Of a stretch of DNA of 41,039 nucleotides, positions 23,593-32,232 are shown piece after piece; within the stretch, counting starts at the first letter, position 1; each line of letters opens with the position of its first letter. Where the stretch lies: NCBI GenBank assembly GCA_029976005.1, contig JARKOQ010000012.1, positions 1 through 41,039 on the forward strand, read 5' to 3'. The notes beneath the pieces were generated by a model. The model saw only the letters and a program-made list of their open reading frames with translations, searched no databases and was not told where the DNA came from. The DNA is from Aggregatilineales bacterium (GTDB taxonomy: Bacteria > Chloroflexota > Anaerolineae > Aggregatilineales > Ch27). The position numbers and the translations under genes were made by a program.

Positions 23593-23672
23593 GGCCTGCG
23601 TCCATTCAGGGCTGATTGCCCCTCGCAGCGGGTCGAGATTCGGCCGTGCGGGGTGGTTGGGGATTTATAAAC

Positions 23673-23769
23673 GTTTACAAAGCAATCCGGCAATCCCGTT
23701 GATCGTGATTGAAGGCGGCAGCCGTCCGATCGCCCGCGACTCATGAGAGTTTACAAATTGATCCGGTAA
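23673..23769. repeat. Direct repeat GTTTACAAA-N3-ATCCGG
   Basis: GTTTACAAAGCAATCCGGCAA (23673) and GTTTACAAATTGATCCGGTAA (23749) are two 21-base copies 76 bases apart, differing at four or five positions. They lie in a gene-free gap between convergent genes. Confidence 0.55.
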
Positions 23770-23783
23770 CGCTGCGGACGGTT

Positions 23784-23831
23784 GTAGGGACGACCGGCGG
23801 TCGTCCGGGGCGGTTCGCGAACCGCCCCTAC
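23784..23831. repeat. Composite palindromic repeat
   Basis: GTAGGGA opens and CCCCTAC closes this 48-base element. Inside are GGACGACCG/CGGTCGTCC around one base (23788-23806) and a perfect 22-base palindrome at 23807-23828 (GGGGCGGTTCG and its inverse). It is the most complete member of the palindrome family and combines two core words seen singly elsewhere. Confidence 0.8.
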
Positions 23832-23861
23832 AGGACGCGATCGACCTCGGCTGACCGCTGT

Positions 23862-24989
23862 CTATCCCACCGTGCGGCCGGTCTTTTGGAGGCTGTAGGC
23901 GCGGTCGTGCAGGTCGAGGATATCCTGCACAACCAGGTCGCGATTCTGGGCGTGCTGGAAGGCCATGTCCTGCCCGACGCTGAACATGTAGTGCGTGCCG
24001 GGCACGACACGCAGATTCCCCGGCGGAAACTCCAGGTCGGTCAGCAGGTCCATCATCGGCAGCAGCCCCACCAGCGGGTCCTTATGACCCAGCATCACCC
24101 GGAACAAATCCCATTTGCGGGCGATCTCGGCATTGTCGAGCAACCCCATCGCGGTCAGGGTGGCGGCGGTCGTGCCGCGCGGGGCGCGGTCGTACTGCTC
24201 GATGTGCTGGAGCTTGACGAAGTCGCTGGCCCCGCCGCACAGGGTTTCGATCATGGCCGGCTTGAGGGCGCGCTCGATCGGAGTCAGGGCCTTGACCCGG
24301 TTGACCAGCCCAATCCCTAATCCCAGGCTGGTATAAAAGGACTTCTTCTCCGTGTCATAGAGCAGCAGGGCCGGGGCGAGGGCGTAGCGCGTCTCCTCCC
24401 CGAAGCTCCAGAAGACCGGGTTCAGATAGAACAGCATCGCCCCGCCCATGCTGTGCCCGACGAAGTTGACCACGCGGAAGGCGGTCTCGCCCGGCTGGCG
24501 GCGAATGCGCAGAATCTTGACCCAGGCTTCGAGCACCTGCATGGCCGCCGGCGGGCTGCAATAATCCAGCCCCGGTGAGGGATCGACGAAGGCGGAGCCG
24601 CCAAACCCGTTATGGTCGGGGATCAGGGCCACCAGCCGCCGGTTGCGGGCCACGATCCAGGCCGGCAGTTCCTCCCAGATGCGGTGGTTGCCCGTCCAGC
24701 CGTGGATGAAGATCACGTAGCCCTGCGGCCCGCCAATGCGCGCTTCCAGCTCCGAATCGGGGTTGTCGTAATCTTCGCCCCACATCACCTGCCAGGCGAA
24801 ATCGCGCAACCCGGCCTTCATCAACAGGCCGCGCCCCTCCGCCGGGCCGATCAGCCCCCGGTTGACCAGGTCGGCCAGCCGGTAGGTGGCGGTCTGCGTG
24901 CGCGGCAGCGGACCGGGGCCGCGCCGGATGTAGCCGCGCGCCCAGGCACGCGGCCCGACGTTCGCCGCGCCCGCGGCCTGCTCACTCAC
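23862..24989 (-). CDS. Alpha/beta-hydrolase fold protein
   Basis: The 375-residue product has the hydrolase elements in order: oxyanion-hole HGWTGN (96-101), nucleophile elbow GHSMGG (178-183, Ser180), Asp in GHKDPLVG (304) and His in GTHYMFS (333), giving a complete catalytic triad. The long N-terminal 90 residues are extra. A GTG start overlaps the stop of the upstream gene by eight bases, so translation is coupled. It is probably a cytoplasmic esterase or lipase-like enzyme; the substrate is not known. It is the last gene of a three-gene minus-strand operon. Confidence 0.9.
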   Translation of the reverse strand: MSEQAAGAANVGPRAWARGYIRRGPGPLPRTQTATYRLADLVNRGLIGPAEGRGLLMKAGLRDFAWQVMWGEDYDNPDSELEARIGGPQGYVIFIHGWTGNHRIWEELPAWIVARNRRLVALIPDHNGFGGSAFVDPSPGLDYCSPPAAMQVLEAWVKILRIRRQPGETAFRVVNFVGHSMGGAMLFYLNPVFWSFGEETRYALAPALLLYDTEKKSFYTSLGLGIGLVNRVKALTPIERALKPAMIETLCGGASDFVKLQHIEQYDRAPRGTTAATLTAMGLLDNAEIARKWDLFRVMLGHKDPLVGLLPMMDLLTDLEFPPGNLRVVPGTHYMFSVGQDMAFQHAQNRDLVVQDILDLHDRAYSLQKTGRTVG

Positions 24990-25743
24990 CGCGCACCTCC
25001 ACCTTGCCCAGCCCGCCCTTCAGTGTGACGTGCAGTGCGCCGGGGCCATCCGTAAAGCCGGGCGTAACCCACGATCCCAGCGCGCCGCCGGGCGAAAAAT
25101 GAGCCTGGTCAACCTCAGCCTCTCCCAACCGGATCAGGCTGGTGATGACCGCCGGAGTCCCCGCCGGGACAACCAGCACGGATCGCCCGCCGCTGACCTG
25201 GAGGCTGACCTCGCCCCGGCGCGGCAGGCGAGCGTTCAGAGTGGCCGCGCCGCATTCCAGCACCAGGGTTTCCACGTCCAGCGCGCTCAGGTCAAGCTCA
25301 ACCTGGCTGGACGCGGCCTCGATGCGCACGCGCTGCCAGGGCGCCGCCCCCAGCGCCAGCCGCCAGTCGGCCCGCGCCCGGCCCAGCAGGCTGAACGGCT
25401 GGCCGAGGCGCAGCGTCCCATCGCGGCCGGTCTGCTGGGTGAGCGCGCCGTGCGCCTCGCCGCTGACCCACAGCCCTGTGTCCGCGCCGCCGGAGAGAAC
25501 CAGATGTCCCGCGCCAAAAATGATTTCCAGCCGGGCCGGTCCTGGGCCAGCCGGGATGTTGAGCGCGGTCACGCTCCGGGCCTCGGTGGAGGGATGCATG
25601 GCCCGCTGCAAAATCAGGGCTGCCAGCAGCAGGACGAAGAAGGGAATCGCCAGCACGCCCGCGCCGGGCGCGATCCCGGTCAGCTCCAGCAAGGCGGCCA
25701 GACCAATCAGGATCAGCATGAAGACGAGCAGAGTCCGCTGCAT
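24982..25743 (-). CDS. Membrane protein with LiaF/DUF4097-like beta domain
   Basis: An ATG at 25743 with GGGGTGAG just upstream is favoured over a GTG at 25752. The 253-residue product has two transmembrane helices (about 5-23 and 27-47) and then a region of repeated short beta strands (LEIIFGAGHLVLSGG, VETLVLECGAATLNARLP, GEVSLQVSGGRSVLVVP), the style of the LiaF C-terminal or DUF4097 beta-helix domains. LiaF-type proteins regulate envelope stress kinases, but no LiaRS pair is seen in the window. It is coupled by overlap to the hydrolase downstream and lies 16 bases after the metallo-hydrolase upstream. Confidence 0.75.
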   Translation of the reverse strand: MQRTLLVFMLILIGLAALLELTGIAPGAGVLAIPFFVLLLAALILQRAMHPSTEARSVTALNIPAGPGPARLEIIFGAGHLVLSGGADTGLWVSGEAHGALTQQTGRDGTLRLGQPFSLLGRARADWRLALGAAPWQRVRIEAASSQVELDLSALDVETLVLECGAATLNARLPRRGEVSLQVSGGRSVLVVPAGTPAVITSLIRLGEAEVDQAHFSPGGALGSWVTPGFTDGPGALHVTLKGGLGKVEVRGE

Positions 25744-25759
25744 CAATCTCACCCCATTC

Positions 25760-26584
25760 TCAGGGCCGCGCGATGGGCAGCGCCGGCTCGCTCACGGCCG
25801 GCTCCCAGACATACGTTTCGCCGCGCGCGCGGGCGCGTCCCAACCCCGGAAACGGGAAATGATAGCCGAGCAGCAGCCATGCTCCGGCCGCCGCCTGGGC
25901 CAGCAGATCGCGCCGGGCCGCCAGGGCGAGGGGCTGATCCCAGTCGGAGACGATGCCCCAGTCGGGATGGGTGAGGTGCAGGGGATGGGCGATGACATCG
26001 GAGGTGCAGGTCAGCCGGTCCGGGCCGCCGGTGATCTCGACCATCACCAGGCCCGGAGTATGGCCCGGCGCGGGCCGCAGCCGGACTCCCGGCGCGACCT
26101 CGGCCGGAGGGTCGATCCGGTCGAAGCGAGCGCGCAGCAAATCGAGCAGGGCACGCGTCGTATCTCTGGCGGAGGCGCGCCAGTAGTCCCACTCGGCGGA
26201 GGCCAGAACCAGCCGCGCATTGGGAAACGCCACGTGGCCACGCCCATCGAACAGGCCGCCGATATGGTCGGGATGGCTGTGAGTCAGCACTACCCGATCG
26301 ATCGACTGCGGCGCGATTCCGGCCTGGGTCAGCGCCTGGAGGATCCAGCCGGCCTCCGGTCGCGCGGTGGGGCCGGGGCCGGTGTCGATCAGCACGCGCT
26401 GCCCGCCGGTCGTGACCACCAGACAGTTATGAGGAGCAAGGACTCGTTCCGGCAGCCCGTACGCGGCCAGCTCATCCTCCGGCGCGTTGGCGAAAAACGC
26501 CCGGAGCCGGTAGGAGACAGCCCCTTCATACAGAACCACGCACGCCAGATCGCCCACCTTGAACGCATAGGATTGAACGTCCAT
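25760..26584 (-). CDS. Metallo-beta-lactamase-fold hydrolase
   Basis: The 274-residue product has the MBL zinc motif THSHPDHIGG (HxHxDH, about 101-110), a second histidine in APGHTPG, an aspartate in TSDVIAHP and a final histidine in LLLGYHFPFPG, so both zinc sites look complete. It resembles the cytoplasmic lactonase/glyoxalase-II-like members and has no signal peptide, so it is not a secreted beta-lactamase. It is the first gene of a minus-strand operon with the LiaF-like membrane protein and the alpha/beta hydrolase, all separated by 16 bases or less. Confidence 0.9.
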   Translation of the reverse strand: MDVQSYAFKVGDLACVVLYEGAVSYRLRAFFANAPEDELAAYGLPERVLAPHNCLVVTTGGQRVLIDTGPGPTARPEAGWILQALTQAGIAPQSIDRVVLTHSHPDHIGGLFDGRGHVAFPNARLVLASAEWDYWRASARDTTRALLDLLRARFDRIDPPAEVAPGVRLRPAPGHTPGLVMVEITGGPDRLTCTSDVIAHPLHLTHPDWGIVSDWDQPLALAARRDLLAQAAAGAWLLLGYHFPFPGLGRARARGETYVWEPAVSEPALPIARP

Positions 26585-26888
26585 TTGATCCGACCCCGTG
26601 AGTTGCCCAAGAGCTGCCGTTCAGACACATTGTACCCCTACTTTGTCGGAATGGAAGGCTCGGCTGCGTGAAAGATCAGGTGATCCGAGGCCGGGCTATT
26701 CCGCCCCAAAACAGGCAGAAATCACGCCGGAGGACTGACGACCCGCACTTGTGTATTTCGACCAGTCTCCTCTATGCTAGATGACTAGCATCTCCGCCAC
26801 CGGCAGCGGTTTCTTACAGGGGGAGATGCGCGCCCGCCATCGTACGCTGACTTCACCTGCGTTTGGATCAACAGGGAGTGAATGACTG
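26585..26888. other. Divergent intergenic region upstream of fhs
   Basis: No gene is seen here. The right part holds the candidate fhs promoter and inverted repeat, described separately. The left part, next to the metallo-hydrolase start, has no clear promoter that I can recognise. Confidence 0.5.
26749..26791 (+). promoter_or_regulatory. Candidate fhs promoter with inverted repeat
   Basis: TTGTGT (26749-26754), an 18-base spacer and TATGCT (26773-26778) form a plausible promoter. A perfect seven-base inverted repeat, ATGCTAG (26774-26780) and CTAGCAT (26785-26791), overlaps the -10 and the start point, which suggests an operator. The leader to the ATG at 26889 is then about 105 bases. Confidence 0.55.
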
Positions 26889-28655
26889 ATGAGTGTGCCC
26901 AGTGATATCGACATCGCCCAGGCCGCGGACCTGCGCCCCATCCTCGAGATCGCGGCAAAGCTCGGTCTGACCGAGGACGACCTCGACCTGTACGGCAAGT
27001 TCAAGGCCAAAGTCCACCTCGACGTGCTCAAGCGGCTGGCCAATCGCCCCCAGGGTAAATACATCGACGTGACCGCCATCACCCCCACCCCGCTGGGTGA
27101 AGGCAAAACCACCACGACCGTCGGGCTGGTCCAGGCCCTCGGCACCGACCTGGGCAAATCGGTTGTGGCCTGCATCCGCCAGCCGAGCATGGGCCCCACC
27201 TTCAACATCAAGGGTGGGGCGGCCGGCGGCGGCTACAGCCAGATTATCCCGATGGAGGACTTCAACCTGCACCTGACGGGCGACATCCACGCCATCTCAA
27301 TCGCCCATAACCTCGTTGCCGCCGCGATCGATACCCGCATGTACCACGAGAGCCGCCAGTCCGACGAGGGCCTGGCCAAGCGCGGCCTCAAGCGCCTGGA
27401 CATCGATCCCGCCACGATCACCTGGAACCGGGTGGTGGACGTGTGTGACCGCAGCATGCGCCAGATCCAGATCGGCTTCAACGACGACGACCTGGCCGAC
27501 GGCTCCCCCAGCCCAATCTTCCCGCGCAAGACCGGCGTCGACATCGCCGTCGCCAGCGAGCTGATGGCGATCCTGGCCCTGACCACCGGCCTCAAGGACC
27601 TGCGCGCGCGGGTCGGGCGGGTGGTCTTCGGCCTCAACAAACAGGGCAACCCCGTCACCCTGGAAGACCTGGGCGTCGCCGGGGCGGTGACCGTCCTGCT
27701 CAAGGACGCGATCATGCCCAATCTGATGCAGACCCTGGAAGGCCAGCCCGCCTTTGTGCATGCCGGGCCGTTCGCCAACATCGCCCATGGCAACTCTTCG
27801 ATCATCGCCGACCAGATCGCGCTCAAACTGGCCGACTACGTGGTCACGGAAAGCGGCTTCGGTGCGGACATCGGCATGGAGAAGTTCTTCGACATCAAGT
27901 GCCGCTACAGCGGCCTGATCCCCAACGCCGTGGTGCTGGTCGCCACCGTGCGCGCCCTCAAGATGCACGGCGGCGGCCCCAAGGTCACGCCCGGCGCGCC
28001 GCTGGACAAGGCCTACACCGAGGAAAACCTGCCCCTGCTGGAAAAGGGCCTGGCGAACCTGGGCGTCCACATCCGCAACGTGCTGCGCTTCGGCATCCCG
28101 GTCGTGGTCGCGGTCAACGGTTTCGCCACCGACACCGAGGCCGAGATGGAAGTCGTGCGCCAGTACGCCGAGGGTCAGGGCGCGTTCGCGGCGGTCAAGA
28201 CGACCCACTGGGCCGACGGCGGCCGGGGCGCGAAAGCCCTGGCGGAAGCCGTTGTCGCCGCCTGCGAGCAGCCCAGCAATTTCCAGTTCCTCTACCCGTT
28301 GGACTGGCCGATCAAGCGCAAGATCGAGCACATCGCCAGGGAAATCTATGGCGCGGACGGAGTCCACTTCGAGCCGCTGGCCGAGCAGCAGATCGCGACC
28401 TACGAAAAGGCCGGCTTCGGCAACCTGCCGATTTGCATGGCCAAGACCCACCTGAGCCTGAGCCACGATCCCAACCTGAAAGGCGCGCCAAAGGGCTTCA
28501 CCGTCCCGGTGCGCGAGGTGCGGGCCAGCGTCGGCGCGGGCTTCATCTACCCGCTGCTGGGCGAGATGAGCACCATGCCCGGTCTGGCGACCGCCCCGGC
28601 CTTCATGAACATCGACCTCGACCTGGAAACGGGCAAGATCGTGGGCATGTTCTAG
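26889..28655 (+). CDS. fhs: Formate-tetrahydrofolate ligase
   Basis: The 588-residue protein is the ATP-dependent ligase that makes 10-formyl-tetrahydrofolate from formate, for purine and fMet synthesis or for the methyl branch of C1 metabolism. The P-loop [16 protein letters not shown] (65-80) is intact, and the family's [20 protein letters not shown] and [19 protein letters not shown] stretches follow. Both ends look complete; it is slightly longer than the usual 555-560 residues. GGGAGTGA precedes the ATG. It has its own promoter and an intrinsic terminator, so it is monocistronic; no folD or other C1 gene lies beside it. Confidence 0.98.
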   Translation: MSVPSDIDIAQAADLRPILEIAAKLGLTEDDLDLYGKFKAKVHLDVLKRLANRPQGKYIDVTAITPTPLGEGKTTTTVGLVQALGTDLGKSVVACIRQPSMGPTFNIKGGAAGGGYSQIIPMEDFNLHLTGDIHAISIAHNLVAAAIDTRMYHESRQSDEGLAKRGLKRLDIDPATITWNRVVDVCDRSMRQIQIGFNDDDLADGSPSPIFPRKTGVDIAVASELMAILALTTGLKDLRARVGRVVFGLNKQGNPVTLEDLGVAGAVTVLLKDAIMPNLMQTLEGQPAFVHAGPFANIAHGNSSIIADQIALKLADYVVTESGFGADIGMEKFFDIKCRYSGLIPNAVVLVATVRALKMHGGGPKVTPGAPLDKAYTEENLPLLEKGLANLGVHIRNVLRFGIPVVVAVNGFATDTEAEMEVVRQYAEGQGAFAAVKTTHWADGGRGAKALAEAVVAACEQPSNFQFLYPLDWPIKRKIEHIAREIYGADGVHFEPLAEQQIATYEKAGFGNLPICMAKTHLSLSHDPNLKGAPKGFTVPVREVRASVGAGFIYPLLGEMSTMPGLATAPAFMNIDLDLETGKIVGMF

Positions 28656-28714
28656 GGAACAGCGGAAGCGCCCAAACGCCAGGCGTCGAAGCGGCAAAAG
28701 ACGATCAAACCATT

Positions 28715-28743
28715 GGGACGGGGCCAGCCCCCGTCCCTTTTTT
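28715..28743 (+). terminator. Intrinsic terminator of fhs built from a palindromic repeat
   Basis: GGGACGGGG (28715-28723) and CCCCGTCCC (28729-28737) pair perfectly around a five-base loop and are followed by six T. The stem words are those of the dispersed GGGACGGG family, so a repeat element appears to serve as the terminator. Confidence 0.9.
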
Positions 28744-28750
28744 GATCCGG

Positions 28751-28801
28751 CATAAAGAATCCGTGCTCATCCGTGTCCATCCGTCTTATCCGTGTCCAAA
28801 G
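28751..28801. repeat. ATCCGTG direct-repeat fragment
   Basis: Units such as AATCCGTG, CATCCGTG, CATCCGTC and TATCCGTG recur about every 9-10 bases. They match the interior of the hairpin elements at 14817-14923 and 32123-32214 without the terminal repeats. Confidence 0.6.
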
Positions 28802-28872
28802 TTTTTGGTCGCTCTCGATTCGTAATGCAGGCAGGTGGACAATTCGGCGCGGGCGTGATGAAATAGAGGCGG

Positions 28873-28907
28873 TGCCTGGTGGTTGGTTACTGGCGTCTGG
28901 TAGTGGA
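28873..28907. repeat. Heptamer-periodic repeat tract
   Basis: Units TGCCTGG, TGGTTGG, TTACTGG and CGTCTGG follow one another exactly every seven bases, then TAGTGGA. The tract ends about 14 bases before the glycosyltransferase start codon. Confidence 0.75.
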
Positions 28908-28920
28908 TGACGGGTGAGCA

Positions 28921-30792
28921 ATGCAGGAATCGACTGAAGACTCCCAACTGAAGACGGAAGGCTTCCCGCGCTGGCTGCTCCTGATCGCCGCGATCCTGCT
29001 GCTGGCGACGGCGGCGCGCGTGATCCACTCGGACGGCTGGCCACTGTGGACGGACGAGGGCTGGAGCCTGTGGATCACGGCCGGTCATACCCCCGCCGCC
29101 GTGCTGGATCAGCTCGCCGCCGACCGCCACCCGCCGCTGTACTTCCTGCTGCTGGGGCTATGGCGCGCCGTCGCGGGCGATTCGCGGCTGGCCCTGCGCC
29201 TGCTTTCGGCCCTGTGCGGCGTCCTGGCGACGGCCCTCACCTACCGCCTGGGGCGGGACACCTTCGGACGGCGGGCGGGCGCGTCCGGCGCGCTGATCTT
29301 CGCCGCGCTGCCCCTGGCCGTGTATTACACCCAGGTCGTGCGCCACTACGGCCTGCTGATCCTGCTGGCGGCCCTCTCCGCGCTGCTCTTTGTACGCGCC
29401 CTGCGCCGTCCAACGGCGGCCCGGATCGGTCTGTATGCCCTCAGCGCGGCGGCCGTGCTGTACACGGAGTATTCGGGCGTGCTGCTCATCGGGATGCAGG
29501 TCATCTTCGGCCTGCTGGTCTGGCGCGGCGCGTGGGCGGACAAACGCCGCCTGCTGGCGGGCTGGATCGGCGTGGGCTTGCTCTGCCTGCCCTGGGTTTA
29601 TGTCGTCCTGGTCTACCAGGGACTCGAGAACGTCACGCGCGGGGTCAGCGCCGCGCCGGGCACCTACGCCACCACCCCCGCCGATCTGCTGGCGCTGGGC
29701 GGCGTCCTGGCCGGGGGACAATTGGCTCTAACGGGCGGGCTGGCGCTCCTGGGCGGCGGGGCGGCCGTGCGGCCCGGCGCGCTGCGCGGCGGGCGGGGCT
29801 ACGTCCTGCTGGGCGGGGCCGGGCTGCTGGGCCTGATGATCCTCGGCAATCTGGTCACGGGCCTGCTCGCCAACCGGACGGTGGCCTTCCTGACGCCGCC
29901 GCTGGCCATCCTGGCCGGGGCGGGATTGGCCCGGTTGGAACGCCCGGCGCAGGGAGTCCTGGCCGCCGCCCTGATCGGGCTGTTCCTGGCCGCGCCGCCC
30001 CTGATCCAACCCCACATGCAGACCGACCGCGCCGCCGAAGCCCTGGCCGGGCAGTACACCCCCGGCGACCCGGTCGTGCTGGAGATGGGCTGGGATGACG
30101 ACGCAACGGGTTACGAGCTGGCGCGCGTCCTGGGCCCTGGCGCGCCCCTCATCCGCACCCTGGCCTGGGTCGACCACACCGGCAGCCCGGAGCCGGTCCT
30201 GCCCCACGTGCAGGCGATCCTGGACAGCCACGACCGGGTATGGGTCGTGAACTGGCTGAGCGCGCCCCAGGTGCTTCCTTACCTGGACGATCCGGCCAGC
30301 GGCTTCCGGCGCGTGATCACCCAGGCGACGCCAACCGGGGCGGACTACGCCGCCGCCTTCCCGACCGACACGACAATCGAGGCCGTGCTGTTCGAACGCG
30401 TCCCAAGCGGGGACGCGCTGGCCACCTTCGGCGATCTGTTCGCCCTGCGCGGTGCGCTCCTGCCGGCGACGGCCGGACCGGGCGAGACCGTGCACGTCGA
30501 CCTGTGGTGGTCGGCCCTGGCCGCGCCGCCGCTGGATTATTCGGTCGGGGTGTTCGTGATGGACTCCGGCGGCGGCGTGGTCGCCCAGCACGACGGCCCT
30601 CCCGGCGGCGAGCCGACCACGACCTGGACCCCCGGCGACCTGCACTTCGACCGGCACAGCCTGGCCCTGCCCGCCGGCCTGCCGCCGGGCGATTACCGGG
30701 TCGGTCTGACCGTCTACTGGTATGGCGACAGTGTCCCATTGGCCGCGGACGGCGAAACTCCTATCATGGTAGGCACACTGAGCTTACCCTGA
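28921..30792 (+). CDS. GT39/ArnT-like membrane glycosyltransferase
   Basis: The 623-residue product has a first transmembrane helix near 18-33, a large outer loop with WTDEGWSL (43-50; the acidic pair is the usual catalytic/metal motif of GT-C enzymes) and RHPPLYFLLLGLW (69-81), then ten or so further spans to about residue 345. A soluble C-terminal part of about 270 residues follows, ending in a beta-rich module (HVDLWWSALAAPPLDYSV ... GDYRVGLTVYWYG). This is the PMT_2/ArnT layout: transfer of a sugar from a polyprenyl-phosphate donor outside the membrane. Donor and acceptor are unknown. GGGTGA precedes the ATG. Confidence 0.88.
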   Translation: MQESTEDSQLKTEGFPRWLLLIAAILLLATAARVIHSDGWPLWTDEGWSLWITAGHTPAAVLDQLAADRHPPLYFLLLGLWRAVAGDSRLALRLLSALCGVLATALTYRLGRDTFGRRAGASGALIFAALPLAVYYTQVVRHYGLLILLAALSALLFVRALRRPTAARIGLYALSAAAVLYTEYSGVLLIGMQVIFGLLVWRGAWADKRRLLAGWIGVGLLCLPWVYVVLVYQGLENVTRGVSAAPGTYATTPADLLALGGVLAGGQLALTGGLALLGGGAAVRPGALRGGRGYVLLGGAGLLGLMILGNLVTGLLANRTVAFLTPPLAILAGAGLARLERPAQGVLAAALIGLFLAAPPLIQPHMQTDRAAEALAGQYTPGDPVVLEMGWDDDATGYELARVLGPGAPLIRTLAWVDHTGSPEPVLPHVQAILDSHDRVWVVNWLSAPQVLPYLDDPASGFRRVITQATPTGADYAAAFPTDTTIEAVLFERVPSGDALATFGDLFALRGALLPATAGPGETVHVDLWWSALAAPPLDYSVGVFVMDSGGGVVAQHDGPPGGEPTTTWTPGDLHFDRHSLALPAGLPPGDYRVGLTVYWYGDSVPLAADGETPIMVGTLSLP

Positions 30793-30858
30793 GAGTCGCG
30801 CCAGGCCCGCGCGCGTGGCACGGCTTCGATGCATCGCATGCGTCCCGAAGGAAGCCCC

Positions 30859-32109
30859 ATGGAACACTTGCTGAAGCAGCTTCAGAGCGCGGATGCCGAT
30901 CAGCGTCGCCAGGCGATCCTGGCCCTGGAGCGCACCGCCGACCCGCGCGCCCTGCCCGCGCTGGCCCACGTCTATCACCACGATCCCGACCCCGACCTGC
31001 GCGAACTGGCCCTCACCGCCGGGCGCTTCATCCAGCAGCAGGCCAACCGCCGCCCGGCCGGGAAAGCGCCCGCCCCCGCCCCGGAAGCCCGTCCGGTGGA
31101 GGAGGATCGCTCGACCGTCCCGCTGCGGCCAATCTCGGCCGCGGACGAGCGCCGCGCCAATCACCACGTCAGCCGGGCGATGGATGCCCACGTCAGCAGC
31201 GATAACGCGACCGCCCTCAAGGAGCTGCGCCGCGCCCTGAGCGTCAATCCGGCTCTGAGCCAGGAGCAGGCCTTCGTCAGCCTGGCGGCCAGCGTGACCA
31301 ACCTGCCCGCCGCGCAAGCCCTGGCCGCGCTGGAGGACAAAAAACGCGCCGTCCCGTCCGCGTCCCGCCCGCGCCAGGCGCGTTCCCCCCGCCAGACCCT
31401 CACCCTCCTGGCCCTGATCCTGGCGCTGGGGGCGCTGGCCGTGGCCGCGCTCTGGTTCGTCCAGAGCGGCGCGCTCGACCGCTGGCGGCTGACCCTGGCG
31501 ATCGAGGGCTGGCGGAACAGCAAGCAGACGCTCGCCGGAACGGAAGTCTACGTGATCGCGCCGGAAGGCGAACCGCCCGCCGCCGGTTGGCCGGTGCTGG
31601 TCGCCCTGCACGGTTACGGCGGCGCGGGCGACAGCATGCTGGCCCTGGCGGCGCGCACCCAGCCGGCAGGCATCCTGCTCGTCGCGCCGACCTTCGGCAG
31701 CTATGAGCCAAATCCCGGCAACGGCCCGCTTGCCCCGCTGACCGACCTCCTGGCCGCAGTGCGGGCCGGCTACCCGGTTAACGCCGGGGCGGTGGTGCTG
31801 TACGGGTTCTCGCAGGGCGGGACGTTCGCCTACCGCTACTCGATCTACCATCCCTACGACCTGGCCGGAGTGGTCACGGCCGGCGCGCCGGATTTCGACG
31901 CGGGCGATCCGATCCGCTACGACCTGCCCTACGTGCTGACTTACGGGGACGGCGACGGGCTGTACGGCCTCAACGAGCCGTACATGGCCGATCTCCAGGC
32001 GCGCGGCTTCGCGGTGGATTACGCCGTGGTGCGCGACGCCGGGCACGAGATCACCGGGTACAGCGTCGATCGCGCGCTCGACCTGATCCGCGCCGCGACC
32101 GGGGGTTGA
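30859..32109 (+). CDS. HEAT-repeat/transmembrane/esterase fusion protein
   Basis: From the ATG at 30859 (AAGGAAG upstream) the product is 416 residues. Residues 1-60 are HEAT-like (LQSADADQRRQAILALER, then PALAHVYHHDPDPDLRELAL), residues 95-160 form TPR-like helices, and 180-201 are a transmembrane helix. Residues 225-416 are an alpha/beta hydrolase with ALHGYGG (oxyanion hole), GFSQGG (316-321, Ser318), GDGDG (Asp near 364-366) and GHEITGY (His396). The HEAT part would face the cytoplasm and the esterase the outside, if the charge distribution is read correctly. I know of no standard family with this order. Confidence 0.85.
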   Translation: MEHLLKQLQSADADQRRQAILALERTADPRALPALAHVYHHDPDPDLRELALTAGRFIQQQANRRPAGKAPAPAPEARPVEEDRSTVPLRPISAADERRANHHVSRAMDAHVSSDNATALKELRRALSVNPALSQEQAFVSLAASVTNLPAAQALAALEDKKRAVPSASRPRQARSPRQTLTLLALILALGALAVAALWFVQSGALDRWRLTLAIEGWRNSKQTLAGTEVYVIAPEGEPPAAGWPVLVALHGYGGAGDSMLALAARTQPAGILLVAPTFGSYEPNPGNGPLAPLTDLLAAVRAGYPVNAGAVVLYGFSQGGTFAYRYSIYHPYDLAGVVTAGAPDFDAGDPIRYDLPYVLTYGDGDGLYGLNEPYMADLQARGFAVDYAVVRDAGHEITGYSVDRALDLIRAATGG

Positions 32110-32122
32110 GTGGTTGGGGAGA

Positions 32123-32214
32123 TTCAATTCAACACGGATAAAGAGGATTGGCACGGATTTTTTCATTCAATCCGTGCCAATCTGTTTAATCCGTTTCATC
32201 TGTGTTGAATTGAA
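32123..32214. repeat. MITE-like hairpin element (TTCAATTC...GAATTGAA)
   Basis: A 92-base element has 13-base terminal inverted repeats, TTCAATTCAACAC (32123-32135) and GTGTTGAATTGAA (32202-32214), and an inner perfect arm GATTGGCACGGATT (32146-32159) with its inverse (32169-32182). It is the better preserved copy of the family seen at 14817-14923 and sits between two convergent genes. Confidence 0.85.
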
Positions 32215-32232
32215 ACGTGTCCGACCCAGACC

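Noticed and set aside
25760-26584. Beta-lactamase (antibiotic resistance) assignment
   Set aside because: The zinc motifs are generic to the MBL fold; there is no signal peptide and the neighbours are not resistance genes.
27297-28697. A 466-codon frame antisense to fhs
   Set aside because: fhs is unmistakable by its motifs. The antisense frame is a GC artefact with His/Asp/Gly-rich low-complexity sequence. The same applies to frames antisense to the MmpL gene (34178-35602) and the AftB-like gene (38175-39626).
14817-32214. Insertion sequences
   Set aside because: The hairpin elements have inverted ends but no transposase frame, so only a non-autonomous element can be proposed.
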